Shown one piece after another: positions 56,404-64,000 of a stretch of DNA of 64,000 nucleotides; within the stretch, counting starts at the first letter, position 1, and each line of letters begins with the position of its first letter. A model generated the notes under the pieces. The model searched no databases, was not told the DNA's origin, and worked only from the letters and a program-made list of their open reading frames with translations. This DNA is from an uncultured Lachnospiraceae bacterium. GTDB taxonomy: Bacteria; Bacillota; Clostridia; Lachnospirales; Lachnospiraceae. The stretch spans positions 149,146 to 213,145 of the forward strand of contig UQLY01000005.1 in NCBI GenBank assembly GCA_900542015.1, read 5' to 3'. A program made the position numbers and the translations under genes.

Positions 56404-56426
56404 GGCTTTTGTATAAAGGAGATATT

Positions 56427-57032
56427 ATGTCTGACATCGGCATCATGGGAGGAACCTTCGATCCCATCCATAACGGTCATTTGCAGCTTGCAGCCCAGGC
56501 GTTAAAGGAATATGAGCTGGATAAAATTTTATTTCTTCCCACCCATATCTCATGGATGAAAAAAGACAGAACGGTTACGGAGGAAAACCATCGCCTGGAA
56601 ATGGTCCGCCTTGCCATTGAGGATTTCCCCAATTATGAATTATCCATGGTGGAAATCGAAGCCGGCGGAAATTCCTATACTTATCAGACGTTGGAAACCT
56701 TAAAGGAACGCGGCGCCGGAGACGAGTTTTATTTTATTCTGGGCGCCGATTCCCTGTTGTCCATGGAAAAATGGCTGCATCCGGAAAGAATCCTGCAAAG
56801 TGCAATTATATTGGCTGCAGTCAGGGACGACTGCGATAAGGATATGCTGAAAAAACAGGCGCAATATCTGATCCGTAAGTATCACGGTCATATCTGCCTG
56901 CTTGATCTGCCCCCGATGGATATTTCCTCTACAAAAATCAGGAATGAATTTTATGACAATCCCGGAATTTCCGAAATGCTTCCGGAAAAGGTCGCAGAAT
57001 ATATCAGGCAGAATCAGTTATATCGTTCTTAA
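56427..57032 (+). CDS. nadD: nicotinate-nucleotide adenylyltransferase
   Basis: 201 residues. Motif GGTFDPIHNGH (8-18), ILGADSLLSMEKW and SSTKIRN. Adenylates nicotinate mononucleotide in NAD synthesis. AAAGGAGATATT precedes ATG 56427. Confidence 0.94.
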   Translation: MSDIGIMGGTFDPIHNGHLQLAAQALKEYELDKILFLPTHISWMKKDRTVTEENHRLEMVRLAIEDFPNYELSMVEIEAGGNSYTYQTLETLKERGAGDEFYFILGADSLLSMEKWLHPERILQSAIILAAVRDDCDKDMLKKQAQYLIRKYHGHICLLDLPPMDISSTKIRNEFYDNPGISEMLPEKVAEYIRQNQLYRS

Positions 57033-57056
57033 ACGATCACAGGGGGAGGGGAAAAC

Positions 57057-57662
57057 TTGGAAAATTTCAGTACAGAAGACGTCTATTTAAAATCTCTGAA
57101 AGAAAAACTTTCCAAAGAATTAGATAAAAAACGCTTCGCTCATACCATGGGCGTTGCCTATACCGCTGCAAATCTCGCCATGGCGCATGAAGAGGATCTT
57201 TACGACGCTTATCTTGCCGGTCTGCTTCATGATAATGCAAAATGTATCTCTTCGTCAGAAAAACGCAAACTGTGCAAAAAATATAAGATTGTTTTAAACG
57301 AAGCCGAAGAGAAAAATCCCGATCTGATCCATGCAAAGCTGGGCGCGGTGCTTGCAAAAGAAAAATACGGCGTAAAAGACAGTTTCATTCTGAATGCAAT
57401 CCGGTATCATACTACCGGAAGACCGGGCATGACGGAGCTGGAGAAAATCATTTACATTGCCGATTATATCGAGCCGAATCGAAAAACGCTTCCCGATATG
57501 CCAAAAATCCGCAAAACGGCATTTAGAAATCTTGATGAAGCCATGGTCTTGATCTTACAAAGCACACTACAGTATTTAACGGATAAAAAGGCTTCCATAG
57601 ACCGGTTGACACAGGATACTTTTGACTATTATAAACTTTATGTACGAAAGGAAAACATATGA
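57057..57662 (+). CDS. yqeK: HD-domain phosphohydrolase YqeK
   Basis: 201 residues: RFAHTMGV, then LAGLLHDNAK (HD pair), HAKLGAV, and IRYHTTG, giving the metal-binding HD residues. YqeK enzymes split diadenosine tetraphosphate. TTG start with GGGGAGGGG upstream. Sits between nadD and rsfS as in Bacillus. Confidence 0.92.
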   Translation: MENFSTEDVYLKSLKEKLSKELDKKRFAHTMGVAYTAANLAMAHEEDLYDAYLAGLLHDNAKCISSSEKRKLCKKYKIVLNEAEEKNPDLIHAKLGAVLAKEKYGVKDSFILNAIRYHTTGRPGMTELEKIIYIADYIEPNRKTLPDMPKIRKTAFRNLDEAMVLILQSTLQYLTDKKASIDRLTQDTFDYYKLYVRKENI

Positions 57663-57707
57663 TCCACGAAGATTTAAATTACAAATTAGTTAAATAAAGG
57701 AGATTTT

Positions 57708-58067
57708 ATGAATATGCAATTGACATCAAAAGAGATTGCCCTTGCTGCAATTGAAGCGTTGGAGGATAAAAAAGGCGAAGATATAAAGATTATTGATATC
57801 AGTGAAGTTTCTACCCTTGCGGATTACTTTATCATCGCCTCCGGAAATAACCGCAACCAGGTACAGGCATTGTGCGATAACGTGGAAGAGAAGCTGGGAC
57901 GAATGGGTGTTGAACAAAAACAGTGTGAAGGCTACGACAACGGCAACTGGATTCTGGTGGATTACCGTGATATTGTAGTGCACATTTTTGACAGGGAAAA
58001 CCGTTTGTTCTATGATCTGGAAAGAATCTGGAGAGACGGAAAATTCGTAGAAAAGGATCAGTTATAG
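57708..58067 (+). CDS. rsfS: ribosomal silencing factor RsfS
   Basis: 119 residues: TLADYFIIASGNNRNQVQAL and GNWILVDYRDIVVHIF are characteristic. Binds L14 and blocks subunit joining in starvation. AAAGGAG upstream. Last gene of the obgE-to-rsfS run, closed by a strong terminator. Confidence 0.94.
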   Translation: MNMQLTSKEIALAAIEALEDKKGEDIKIIDISEVSTLADYFIIASGNNRNQVQALCDNVEEKLGRMGVEQKQCEGYDNGNWILVDYRDIVVHIFDRENRLFYDLERIWRDGKFVEKDQL

Positions 58068-58114
58068 AATAGTAATATAAACGCGATAATCGCTTTATCA
58101 TTTCTTTATCATTT

Positions 58115-58165
58115 AAGGATGTTCCCGGTCCGGTCAACGGATATGTTTTGGGAACATCCTTTTTA
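58115..58165 (+). terminator. terminator after rsfS
   Basis: AAGGATGTTCCC (58115-58126) and GGGAACATCCTT (58150-58161) perfect 12-bp stem, then TTTT. Confidence 0.85.
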
Positions 58166-58202
58166 TATAATCTGGTTTTGGCTTTCACATGAGTTGCATC
58201 GT

Positions 58203-58820
58203 CTATCTGTAGGAACGGAAAATACCGAACACCTTTCCCAAAATTGTACAATCCGGTACAATGATCGGCTCCATCGTATCATTTTCCGGTTGGAGGCGGA
58301 TATGACCGTTTTCCTTATAAAAGGTCTTGACGGTAGCGGAGTCTTCAACCAGCGCCACGACAATATCACCGTTTCTTGCCGTATTACATTGCTGCACAAA
58401 TATCTGGTCTCCGTCCAGAATGCCTGCATTTATCATACTTTCGCCCTTCACGCGCAAAACAAAGCTCTCTCCGGGCGGGACGATGTCAGCCGGCACCGGA
58501 AAATATCCTTCGATATTCTGCTGGGCAAAAATCGGCTGCCCTGCGGCAACAGTCCCGATAACCGGAATGCTTGTCATTTCCCTTCTGACCATCTGAAAAC
58601 TGTCGTCTACAATTTCTATCGCCCTCGGTTTCGTAGGGTCGCGCCGGATATAACCGTTTTTTTCCAAAGTTTCCAAATGGGAATGAACGGAAGAAGTGGA
58701 TTTCAGATGAACCGCTTCGCAAATCTCGCGTACTGCAGGCGGATATCCCTTTTTCAATATTTCGTCTTTAATAAATTCTAAAATCTGTTGCTGTTTTGCA
58801 GATATTTTTCCCTGAGCCAT
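58203..58820 (-). CDS. lexA: SOS repressor LexA
   Basis: 205 residues. N-terminal winged helix (about 1-65; [27 protein letters not shown] split by motif), cleavage site A93-G94 in GTVAAGQP, Ser128 in [13 protein letters not shown] and Lys165 in TVKTF form the Ser-Lys pair. All residues for RecA-induced self-cleavage are intact. TAGGAGG before ATG 58820. Converges on rsfS; divergent from the LysM gene, with LexA boxes in between, one of them upstream of its own promoter. Confidence 0.95.
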   Translation of the reverse strand: MAQGKISAKQQQILEFIKDEILKKGYPPAVREICEAVHLKSTSSVHSHLETLEKNGYIRRDPTKPRAIEIVDDSFQMVRREMTSIPVIGTVAAGQPIFAQQNIEGYFPVPADIVPPGESFVLRVKGESMINAGILDGDQIFVQQCNTARNGDIVVALVEDSATVKTFYKENGHIRLQPENDTMEPIIVPDCTILGKVFGIFRSYR

Positions 58821-58867
58821 ATAAACCCTCCTATTTTGTATCATACGGTATCAATTATTCTATATCC

Positions 58868-58896
58868 AGTATAACATCAACCGGCAAAAAAAGCAA
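58868..58896 (-). promoter_or_regulatory. lexA promoter
   Basis: On the minus strand TTGCTT (58891-58896), 17 bases, TATACT (58868-58873); a 40-base leader. Confidence 0.65.
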
Positions 58897-58906
58897 ACAT
58901 ATATTC

Positions 58907-58920
58907 CGAAAATTTGTTCG
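58907..58920. promoter_or_regulatory. LexA box 1
   Basis: CGAAAATTTGTTCG matches the Gram-positive LexA box CGAAC-N4-GTTCG at 9 of 10 fixed positions. It lies 11 bases upstream of the lexA -35. Confidence 0.75.
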
Positions 58921-58929
58921 ATTTTTCTC

Positions 58930-58958
58930 TTGACTTTTCGAACGTCTATTCGTATAAT
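58930..58958 (+). promoter_or_regulatory. SOS promoter of the LysM gene with LexA box between -35 and -10
   Basis: TTGACT (58930-58935), 17 bases, TATAAT (58953-58958). The spacer holds CGAACGTCTATTCG (58939-58952), again 9 of 10 fixed LexA-box positions, so LexA would directly block RNA polymerase. Confidence 0.85.
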
Positions 58959-58968
58959 GGCAATATAG

Positions 58969-59008
58969 AAAACAAATGTTCGCAACGTATGTTCGCAACA
59001 CACGTTCG
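58969..59008. promoter_or_regulatory. three tandem LexA-like boxes
   Basis: Three imperfect boxes follow at a 13-bp period: AAAACAAATGTTCG (58969-58982), GCAACGTATGTTCG (58982-58995) and GCAACACACGTTCG (58995-59008). Each keeps the AAC and the full GTTCG arm, but the left arm is altered. They cover the transcription start region of the LysM gene. Confidence 0.6.
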
Positions 59009-59094
59009 TTTTATGGTTTTACAGATTGCTGCCGGGATATAAAAGCGCCTGTTAAATGCCGGCAGGAAATAACGGCAATAGGAGGAACAGAATT

Positions 59095-59526
59095 ATGTAT
59101 AGAGAAAACAGATTTGTCGGAAATGAATTTCATCAGGATGATTGGAACGAAAAAATATCAGTAAACAAAAGCGGCAGGGCAGGAGCCCGCAATAGAAGAT
59201 CGCGCAAAAAACAGGCGCTGCTTCAAAAAGGCGCCTTTACCTGTATGACCGCGTTATTTGTTATGATATTTGCATTATCCGTTTTTTCGCTATCCGCAAA
59301 AGCAGATTCTACGGAACATGCCAATGAATATAAATATTACACCAGCCACCGGATTGAGCAGGGAGAGTCCTTATGGTCCATTGCATCGTCTTCCATGGAT
59401 GATGAGCATTATGATTCGGTACAGGATTATATAGACGAGATTAAAACAGTCAACCAGATTTCCGGAGATCAGATCCAGAGCGGCAACTACCTGTTGCTTC
59501 CGTATTTTTCTGAGGATATCAAATAG
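59095..59526 (+). CDS. LysM-domain membrane protein, YneA-like SOS division inhibitor
   Basis: 143 residues: a basic N-terminal tail (residues 1-42), one membrane helix (about 45-63, CMTALFVMIFALSVFSLS), and an outside LysM domain (about 78-135, SHRIEQGESLWSIASS and a long helix). In Bacillus the LysM protein YneA is divergent from lexA and blocks division under SOS; position, topology and the LexA boxes fit. Sequence identity to YneA was not tested. ATG 59095 follows GGAGG by 9 bases. Ends near a convergent recombinase. Confidence 0.82.
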   Translation: MYRENRFVGNEFHQDDWNEKISVNKSGRAGARNRRSRKKQALLQKGAFTCMTALFVMIFALSVFSLSAKADSTEHANEYKYYTSHRIEQGESLWSIASSSMDDEHYDSVQDYIDEIKTVNQISGDQIQSGNYLLLPYFSEDIK

Positions 59527-59558
59527 GGGTACAGGGATATGTTTGATTCAGACGCCGC

Positions 59559-60632
59559 TTAATCGGCGTCGCTCCTTAGCTTCACTACATTCGCTGCCTG
59601 GCGGCGTCTGGAATCAGCCTGCGCCGCATAGTGCTTCCGGGTTGTATTGACGTCCTTATGTCCCAGAACGTCCGCTACCAGATAAATATCCCCTGTTTCC
59701 TGGTAGAGCGTAGTGCCGTAAGTACTTCTGAGCTTATGGGGCGTGATCTTTTTCAGGCTTGTAACTTTGCCGGCATATTTTTTGACCAGATTTTCTACGC
59801 TTCTGACCGTAATACGCCTGTTTTGCATAGATAAAAACAATGCTTTTTCATGTCCGGTTTCGGGAATAATTTCTTCCCGCTGCGCCAGATAATCCTTCAG
59901 GGCTTTTTCCACTTCATCCCCAAAATAAACAACCGCTTCATATCCGCCTTTTCTGCGGATTTTGATACCGTTATTTTTAAAATCCACATCCTGGATATCA
60001 AGTCCTACGCACTCGGAAACACGAATCCCGGTTCCCAACAGTAAGGTTAAAATGGCAAGATCCCTGACTTTTGTTTTAGCATGGTATTTTAATTCGGCTT
60101 TTGTCAGATGATCTCCGTTTTCAACAGCATCTAATAGTGCGGCAACTTCATCGGGGTCAAGACGGATGATTTCTTTCTCATGAAGTTTCGGCATTTTCAT
60201 CAAGGCAGCCGGATTTTTTTCGATCAGCTCACTGGTATAGAAGTAGTTGTAAAAGCTTCTTAAAGATGCAAGCTTTCTCGCCTTTCCGCGCTCGTCGTTC
60301 GTAAATTCTTTTCCGTCCTTTTTATAATAGGACAGATATTCCATATATTCTTCGATATCTTCCTTTGTGATCTGATCCAGAATCGAAAGCTTGTATTCCG
60401 TAATGGGCGTTTTATTTAACTGACTGTTGTTTTCATGCAAAAACTCAAAAAAGATTCTTAAGTCCAGCGCATAACCAAGCTTTGTCCTTGCCGACATGGT
60501 GTTATCCATTCCACGGAAAAAGTTTTTGCAAAAGGGCGGAAGAGTCGTCAATATTTCACGCAGCTTTAAAGTCTGTTCAATCTGTACCTGGTCATGATAA
60601 TTTTTATCCTTCTTCTGATTAGCGTTTTCCAT
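59559..60632 (-). CDS. tyrosine recombinase/site-specific integrase (XerC/D-like)
   Basis: 357 residues. N-terminal SAM-like core-binding domain (about 15-135) and catalytic domain with R204, K228 region, H299-x-x-R302, H325 and nucleophile Y335, all in place. Length and the N-terminal extension of about 45 residues exceed XerC/D (about 300). By genomic position in Lachnospiraceae it is a housekeeping-like recombinase beside lexA, not a phage integrase, though that is inference. A GACGCCG / CGGCGTC inverted repeat (59551-59570) spans its stop. Transcribed after ttcA with a 7-base gap. Confidence 0.85.
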   Translation of the reverse strand: MENANQKKDKNYHDQVQIEQTLKLREILTTLPPFCKNFFRGMDNTMSARTKLGYALDLRIFFEFLHENNSQLNKTPITEYKLSILDQITKEDIEEYMEYLSYYKKDGKEFTNDERGKARKLASLRSFYNYFYTSELIEKNPAALMKMPKLHEKEIIRLDPDEVAALLDAVENGDHLTKAELKYHAKTKVRDLAILTLLLGTGIRVSECVGLDIQDVDFKNNGIKIRRKGGYEAVVYFGDEVEKALKDYLAQREEIIPETGHEKALFLSMQNRRITVRSVENLVKKYAGKVTSLKKITPHKLRSTYGTTLYQETGDIYLVADVLGHKDVNTTRKHYAAQADSRRRQAANVVKLRSDAD

Positions 60633-60639
60633 ACATTAC

Positions 60640-61404
60640 CTAGCCTTTCTGTTCCGGCTTTTCCTCCCGGTTTACATCCTGCCTTATATTTTCCGTCCAG
60701 CCTGTCATATGATTATTGACAATTGCCGTAAACATTCTTTCCTTTACGCCGGGGTTTTCCTGATTCAGACGGCGCAGTAAGTTTTTGACATACTCGCGTT
60801 TGGTGTTTCCGTCGGCAGGGCAGGGACTTTTTACTACCGGAAAATGATATTTGTTGACAAATCCGATCACGTCGGCTTCATTCATATATAACAGCGGGCG
60901 GATGACCGTTAAATCCATCCGGTCCAGATATGTCTTTGGAGAAAACGTATGAAACCGTCCTTCAAAGATCAAAGACATCAACATAGTTTCCACAACATCA
61001 TCTTTATGATGTGCATAAGCGACCTTGTTGCAGCCCAATTCCTTGATTTTTTCATTCAAAGCGCCTTTTCGCATCTTCGCGCATAAAGAGCAGGGATTCG
61101 GTTCTTTTCTGTCTTCAAATACAATCTGTGCAATCTGCGTGGGCAAAATTGTATAAGGGACTTCCAGATCCTCGCAAAAACGGCGGATTTCCTCCAAATT
61201 CAAATTATCAAACCCCAAATCAACCGTAATTGCATGCAGTTGGAATTTTTTGGGGTAAAAGCGCATTAAGCCTTTTAACGCATAAAGCAACGTCAGACTG
61301 TCTTTTCCGCCGGAGATTCCCACTGCGATATGATCCCCGTCATCAATCATTTGATAATCATCTATCGCACGCCTTGTAAAACTGTATAACCTTTGGGTAT
61401 CCAT
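60640..61404 (-). CDS. TtcA-family tRNA 2-thiolation ATPase
   Basis: 254 residues. PP-loop SGGKDS (31-36), the CxxC pair C105/C108 (PCSLCAKMRKG) and a third Cys in SPCPADG supply the [4Fe-4S] site. TtcA thiolates C32 of tRNA; related Firmicutes enzymes may act elsewhere. Operon with the recombinase on the minus strand. Confidence 0.88.
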   Translation of the reverse strand: MDTQRLYSFTRRAIDDYQMIDDGDHIAVGISGGKDSLTLLYALKGLMRFYPKKFQLHAITVDLGFDNLNLEEIRRFCEDLEVPYTILPTQIAQIVFEDRKEPNPCSLCAKMRKGALNEKIKELGCNKVAYAHHKDDVVETMLMSLIFEGRFHTFSPKTYLDRMDLTVIRPLLYMNEADVIGFVNKYHFPVVKSPCPADGNTKREYVKNLLRRLNQENPGVKERMFTAIVNNHMTGWTENIRQDVNREEKPEQKG

Positions 61405-61445
61405 AACAAAATTCCTCGTTAGTCTTTCTGTATTTCTGTTCTTTC

Positions 61446-61475
61446 ATTATACACCATAACGGTCCGGTTGATCAA
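61446..61475 (-). promoter_or_regulatory. promoter of the ttcA-recombinase unit
   Basis: Minus strand TTGATC (61470-61475), 18 bases, TATAAT (61446-61451). Confidence 0.65.
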
Positions 61476-61531
61476 AAGAAACAAGAATTTTATGATCCGG
61501 CAAAAATTTTACGGAAACTAAACTTGAAGTA

Positions 61532-61540
61532 TGTTATAAT
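61532..61540 (+). promoter_or_regulatory. extended -10 promoter for the AI-2E family gene
   Basis: TGTTATAAT, a TGn-extended -10 with no good -35 at the expected distance. Confidence 0.45.
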
Positions 61541-61595
61541 AGGCAGTAGTGGATAGATAATAGAAACCTAATAGAGCGTCTGGAGGTACTTGGAT

Positions 61596-62963
61596 TTGAA
61601 ATTTCATCTGGATAAAAAATATATATACTGGGGTATAACGGGATTTCTGGTACTGGCTGCCGCAATTTTGTTTTATTATCTTATTTTTCATACCGATAAG
61701 ATGATCAATATTGTGAAATCCGTTTCCAGCGTATGCGCCCCCATTATATACGGAATGATCATGGCGTATCTGCTGACTCCGATTTGCAGTTTTTTTGAAA
61801 GGAAACTGCTGTATCCACTGTATAAAGCATTTCATCTCGATACCGAAAAACAAAAGACCCGACGCCGCATCAGAACGCTTGCCATTTTATTGACAATGTT
61901 TTTGACAATCTATGTACTCTATATTTTATTTTCCATTGTATTAAAAGAGGTCGTCGCAAGTATCCAAAGCATTGTGCTGCAATCCTCCATTTATGTCAAC
62001 AATCTGGAGCGGTTGTTGAGAAATCTGCTTTCATCCAATAAAAACATAGAAGAGATCGCAACCAGTCTGATCAATACCTATTCGGGCGAGTTAAACGACT
62101 GGCTCAACAACAGCGTGCTTCCCAAGGCAAACGTCATTATTAAGGAAGTTTCATTAAGTGTGCTTGGCGTCGCTAAAGTGCTTTGGAATCTGATTATCGG
62201 TATGATTATTTCCATATATGTATTATCCAGCAAAGAAACCTTTACGGGACAGGCGAAAAAAATAGTATACGCCTTATTTAACGAGGACAGCGCCAACGGA
62301 ATCGTCAGCGATTTCCGTTATGCGAACAAAACGTTCGGATCTTATATCAGCGGAAAAATTATTGATTCCATTATTATCGGTTTGCTGTGTTATGTATTTA
62401 TGAGAATCCTCAAATTACCCTATGATATTCTGGTCAGCGTCATCGTTGGCGTGACCAATGTCATACCGTTTTTCGGGCCATTTTTAGGCGGAATCCCCAG
62501 CGCATTGCTGATTCTAATGGTCGATCCCATCAGCGGACTGAAGTTCATCGTTTTAATCCTGCTTCTCCAGCAATTTGACGGCAATATTCTCGGTCCGAAA
62601 ATCTTAGGAGATTCTACGGGGCTTTCCAGTTTTTGGGTTGTCTTTTCCATTACATTATTCGGCGCGTACTTCGGCATCATTGGTATGGCGATTGGCGTTC
62701 CCATATTTGCGCTGATTTACGCATGGATCAAACGGAAATTAAATTCCAGGCTGAAAAAGAAAGGTCTTGCCACAAGTACAAGAGAATATATGTATTTGGA
62801 TCGAATTGAAAATAATGAAATGATTCAATTGACGGAAGAGAAGCGGAAGAATGCCAGAAAATCCGATTCCTCCACTTTGTTTACGAAGAATTTTAAGTCT
62901 ATGATACAAAAAATTAAAAAGAATGATCCGGATTCGGCTAAAAAAGAGGATGAGAATCAATGA
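61596..62963 (+). CDS. AI-2E family transporter
   Basis: 455 residues with about eight membrane helices. The family signature [18 protein letters not shown] and the stretch [23 protein letters not shown] are present. Members export autoinducer 2 or act as sodium/lithium antiporters, so substrate is open. A charged C-terminal tail of about 60 residues is likely cytoplasmic. TTG 61596, 8 bases after TGGAGGT, is preferred to TTG 61590. The end overlaps dtd by 4 bases. Confidence 0.85.
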   Translation: MKFHLDKKYIYWGITGFLVLAAAILFYYLIFHTDKMINIVKSVSSVCAPIIYGMIMAYLLTPICSFFERKLLYPLYKAFHLDTEKQKTRRRIRTLAILLTMFLTIYVLYILFSIVLKEVVASIQSIVLQSSIYVNNLERLLRNLLSSNKNIEEIATSLINTYSGELNDWLNNSVLPKANVIIKEVSLSVLGVAKVLWNLIIGMIISIYVLSSKETFTGQAKKIVYALFNEDSANGIVSDFRYANKTFGSYISGKIIDSIIIGLLCYVFMRILKLPYDILVSVIVGVTNVIPFFGPFLGGIPSALLILMVDPISGLKFIVLILLLQQFDGNILGPKILGDSTGLSSFWVVFSITLFGAYFGIIGMAIGVPIFALIYAWIKRKLNSRLKKKGLATSTREYMYLDRIENNEMIQLTEEKRKNARKSDSSTLFTKNFKSMIQKIKKNDPDSAKKEDENQ

Positions 62964-63418
62964 AATTTTTAATACAAAATGTACAAAACGCGTCTGTCGC
63001 GGTTGACGGAAAAATAATCGGTCAAATTCAAAAGGGCTTTGTTGTCTTTATCGGTATCTGCGATACGGATAACGCTCAGATTGCCGATAAAATGATCCAA
63101 AAGCTCTTAAACCTTAGAATATTCAAAGATGCTTCCGGAAAGACCAATTTGAGCCTTTCAGACGTTTCAGGAGGGCTTTTGCTGATTTCCCAGTTTACTC
63201 TGTACGCCGACTGCAGGCACGGAAACCGACCTTCCTTTACAAAAGCCGGAAATCCTGCGCTGGCAGAGCAATTATACGACTATATCATCCAAAAATGCAA
63301 AGAAACCTCCTTGACGGTTCAAACCGGAAGTTTCGGCGCTGACATGAAAGTTTCTCTTGTAAACGACGGACCTTTTACGATAATGTTGGATTCGGCAGAG
63401 ATCGTGAAAGGATGCTAA
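62960..63418 (+). CDS. dtd: D-aminoacyl-tRNA deacylase
   Basis: 152 residues: SQFTLYAD at 77-84 and VNDGPFTI near 130-137 form the cross-subunit active site. Removes D-amino acids from tRNA. ATGA overlap with the AI-2E gene. After it the sequence becomes accessory in character. Confidence 0.93.
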   Translation: MKFLIQNVQNASVAVDGKIIGQIQKGFVVFIGICDTDNAQIADKMIQKLLNLRIFKDASGKTNLSLSDVSGGLLLISQFTLYADCRHGNRPSFTKAGNPALAEQLYDYIIQKCKETSLTVQTGSFGADMKVSLVNDGPFTIMLDSAEIVKGC

Positions 63419-63470
63419 AGATAAAAGGATTAAAGGTAAATGATTTTAAGATTTGGAAATTGAATGTGGT

Positions 63471-63609
63471 AACTTTTCGTTAAACGGAGCTTTATTTTTC
63501 GAAAGCGGAACGGAGTGAAGCGGTAGTTGCTACTAGCGGACTTTATTTACCCGTTTTCCGCTAGTTGTTTAGCAACTATTTGAAAAATCAGTGGTTTAAC
63601 GAATAAGTT
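63471..63609. repeat. large nested palindrome
   Basis: Outer arms AACTTTTCGTTAAAC (63471-63485) and GTTTAACGAATAAGTT (63594-63609) pair with one bulge. Inner arms TAGTTGCTA-CTAGCGGA (63523-63540 region) pair with TCCGCTAG-TTGTT-TAGCAACTA (63556-63578 region), with a five-base insertion. Together they form a long imperfect hairpin of about 139 bases. It resembles a MITE or a structured 5' element. The stretch 63419-63470 shows nothing. Confidence 0.6.
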
Positions 63610-63615
63610 AGGTAT

Positions 63616-63660
63616 ATGGCATGGTCAAGTGTTTTTAGCAAACACTTCTCATCAATTTGA
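63616..63660 (+). CDS. candidate leader peptide, 14 aa
   Basis: ATG 63616 to TGA 63658-63660 encodes MAWSSVFSKHFSSI. Its codons cover both arms of the first hairpin and the left arm of the second, and its stop is in the loop of the second. Ribosome site is weak (TTAGG). It shares the frame of the next ORF. Likely regulatory if real. Confidence 0.45.
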   Translation: MAWSSVFSKHFSSI

Positions 63661-63680
63661 TTGGTGGGAGGTGTTTTTTT
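63627..63680 (+). promoter_or_regulatory. two mutually exclusive hairpins (attenuator-like)
   Basis: Hairpin A: AAGTGTTT (63627-63634) with AAACACTT (63640-63647). Hairpin B: AACACTTCTC (63641-63650), extended by ATCAAT/ATTGGT, with GGGAGGTGTT (63666-63675), then a T run to 63680. They share 63641-63647, so only one can form. B both looks like a terminator and hides the ribosome site GGGAGGTG of the following gene. Confidence 0.6.
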
Positions 63681-63681
63681 A

Positions 63682-63945
63682 TTGCGTAGAGAGTTGAGCG
63701 GCGTACTTAACGCGGAGCTGAAGCCGTTGCTTTCGGAGCTTGCCTATGCGGTATTAAGCAACTCGGCATTTGAAGTCTGGAAGGATAGGACTGGGCTTTA
63801 TTCCGTGTCCGTCGGCTGGAATGCCCATGTCTGGGTACTCTTTGATGCGCCGCTGGAAAAACTGGATCATTTTCTTTGCTGCCAGATGCCTTTTTATTGT
63901 GATGATGAAGGAAAGGAGGTTGACCTGTATGAAACAATCGTTTAG
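63682..63945 (+). CDS. hypothetical protein, probably of a mobile element, 87 aa
   Basis: 87 residues from TTG 63682, 8 bases after GGGAGGTG; an upstream TTG 63661 lies inside hairpin B. Sequence starts MRRELSGVLNAELKPLLSEL and ends acidic (YCDDEGKEVDLYETIV). No family recognised. A coupled next gene starts inside it at 63929. Confidence 0.6.
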   Translation: MRRELSGVLNAELKPLLSELAYAVLSNSAFEVWKDRTGLYSVSVGWNAHVWVLFDAPLEKLDHFLCCQMPFYCDDEGKEVDLYETIV

Positions 63946-64000
63946 TAAATGGCAGCGCGTCAAGCTGGATTTCCTGGTATCAGAATTGAGCAACGTTGCT
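63929..64000 (+). CDS. start of a further gene, cut by the window end
   Basis: 24 codons from ATG 63929, after AAAGGAGGT by 8 bases: MKQSFSKWQRVKLDFLVSEL and on. Overlaps the previous gene by 17 bases. Product unknown. Confidence 0.55.
   Translation, partial: MKQSFSKWQRVKLDFLVSELSNVA

Noticed and set aside
58119..58781. 220-residue plus-strand ORF opposite lexA
   Set aside because: Fully antisense to lexA, which has all LexA residues; no ribosome site.
59551..59570. GACGCCG/CGGCGTC hairpin as a terminator between the LysM gene and the recombinase
   Set aside because: No T run on either strand and it overlaps the recombinase coding end; kept only as a remark.

Overview
The window looks like a chromosomal segment of a spore-forming member of the Clostridia, most probably a Lachnospiraceae-type gut anaerobe. 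The evidence is Firmicutes-style gene content: RecU, the Prp protease with an N-terminally extended L27, YlbJ and GerW/YtfJ sporulation proteins, HisZ with short HisG, FakA next to an Asp23 protein, and a LexA/YneA-like SOS locus. Shine-Dalgarno sites are strong and sigma-A promoters are typical. Inference of family is from gene order and protein style only; no rRNA or tRNA gene is present.

Layout. Positions 1-1200 are AT-rich accessory DNA: a 29-residue holin-like toxin with a sequestered ribosome site and a convergent antisense promoter (candidate type I toxin-antitoxin), one unknown membrane protein and a broken gene. From 1.2 to 12 kb lies amino-acid metabolism: cobalamin methionine synthase, acetolactate synthase with two different regulatory subunits, ketol-acid reductoisomerase, a cysteine synthase-like enzyme, a LysR regulator and divergent leuCD. 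From 12 to 26.4 kb come a frameshifted membrane gene, a TPR/DUF4037 pair, NusG-II and a Gx transporter, ruvAB, zapA, a U32 peptidase, a SEDS/class B PBP pair, a CheX-like/CheY pair, and a ytfI-ytfJ (gerW) sporulation module.

From 26.4 to 44 kb are a coiled-coil J-domain protein, rpmB, Asp23-fakA-recG, a topoisomerase IV-like pair, the rsmD-coaD-ylbJ block also known from Bacillus, two pseudouridine synthases, a YgiQ radical SAM protein and recU. From 44 to 48 kb is a histidine operon (hisZ-hisG-hisB-hisIE) with a strong promoter, a leader hairpin, and an HisIE that carries a degenerate HisA/HisF-like barrel. From 48 to 58 kb are the radical SAM/DUF2344/RNase G/NUDIX group, L21 leader-rplU-prp-rpmA, obgE, yhbY, nadD, yqeK and rsfS. 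From 58 to 63.4 kb is an SOS locus: lexA, a set of LexA-like boxes, a divergent LysM membrane protein, a tyrosine recombinase, a TtcA-like thiolase, an AI-2E family transporter and dtd.

The last 580 bases enter another accessory region: a large nested palindrome, a 14-codon leader peptide overlapping two mutually exclusive hairpins, and the first genes of what may be a mobile element. No CRISPR array, insertion sequence, tRNA or rRNA was seen.
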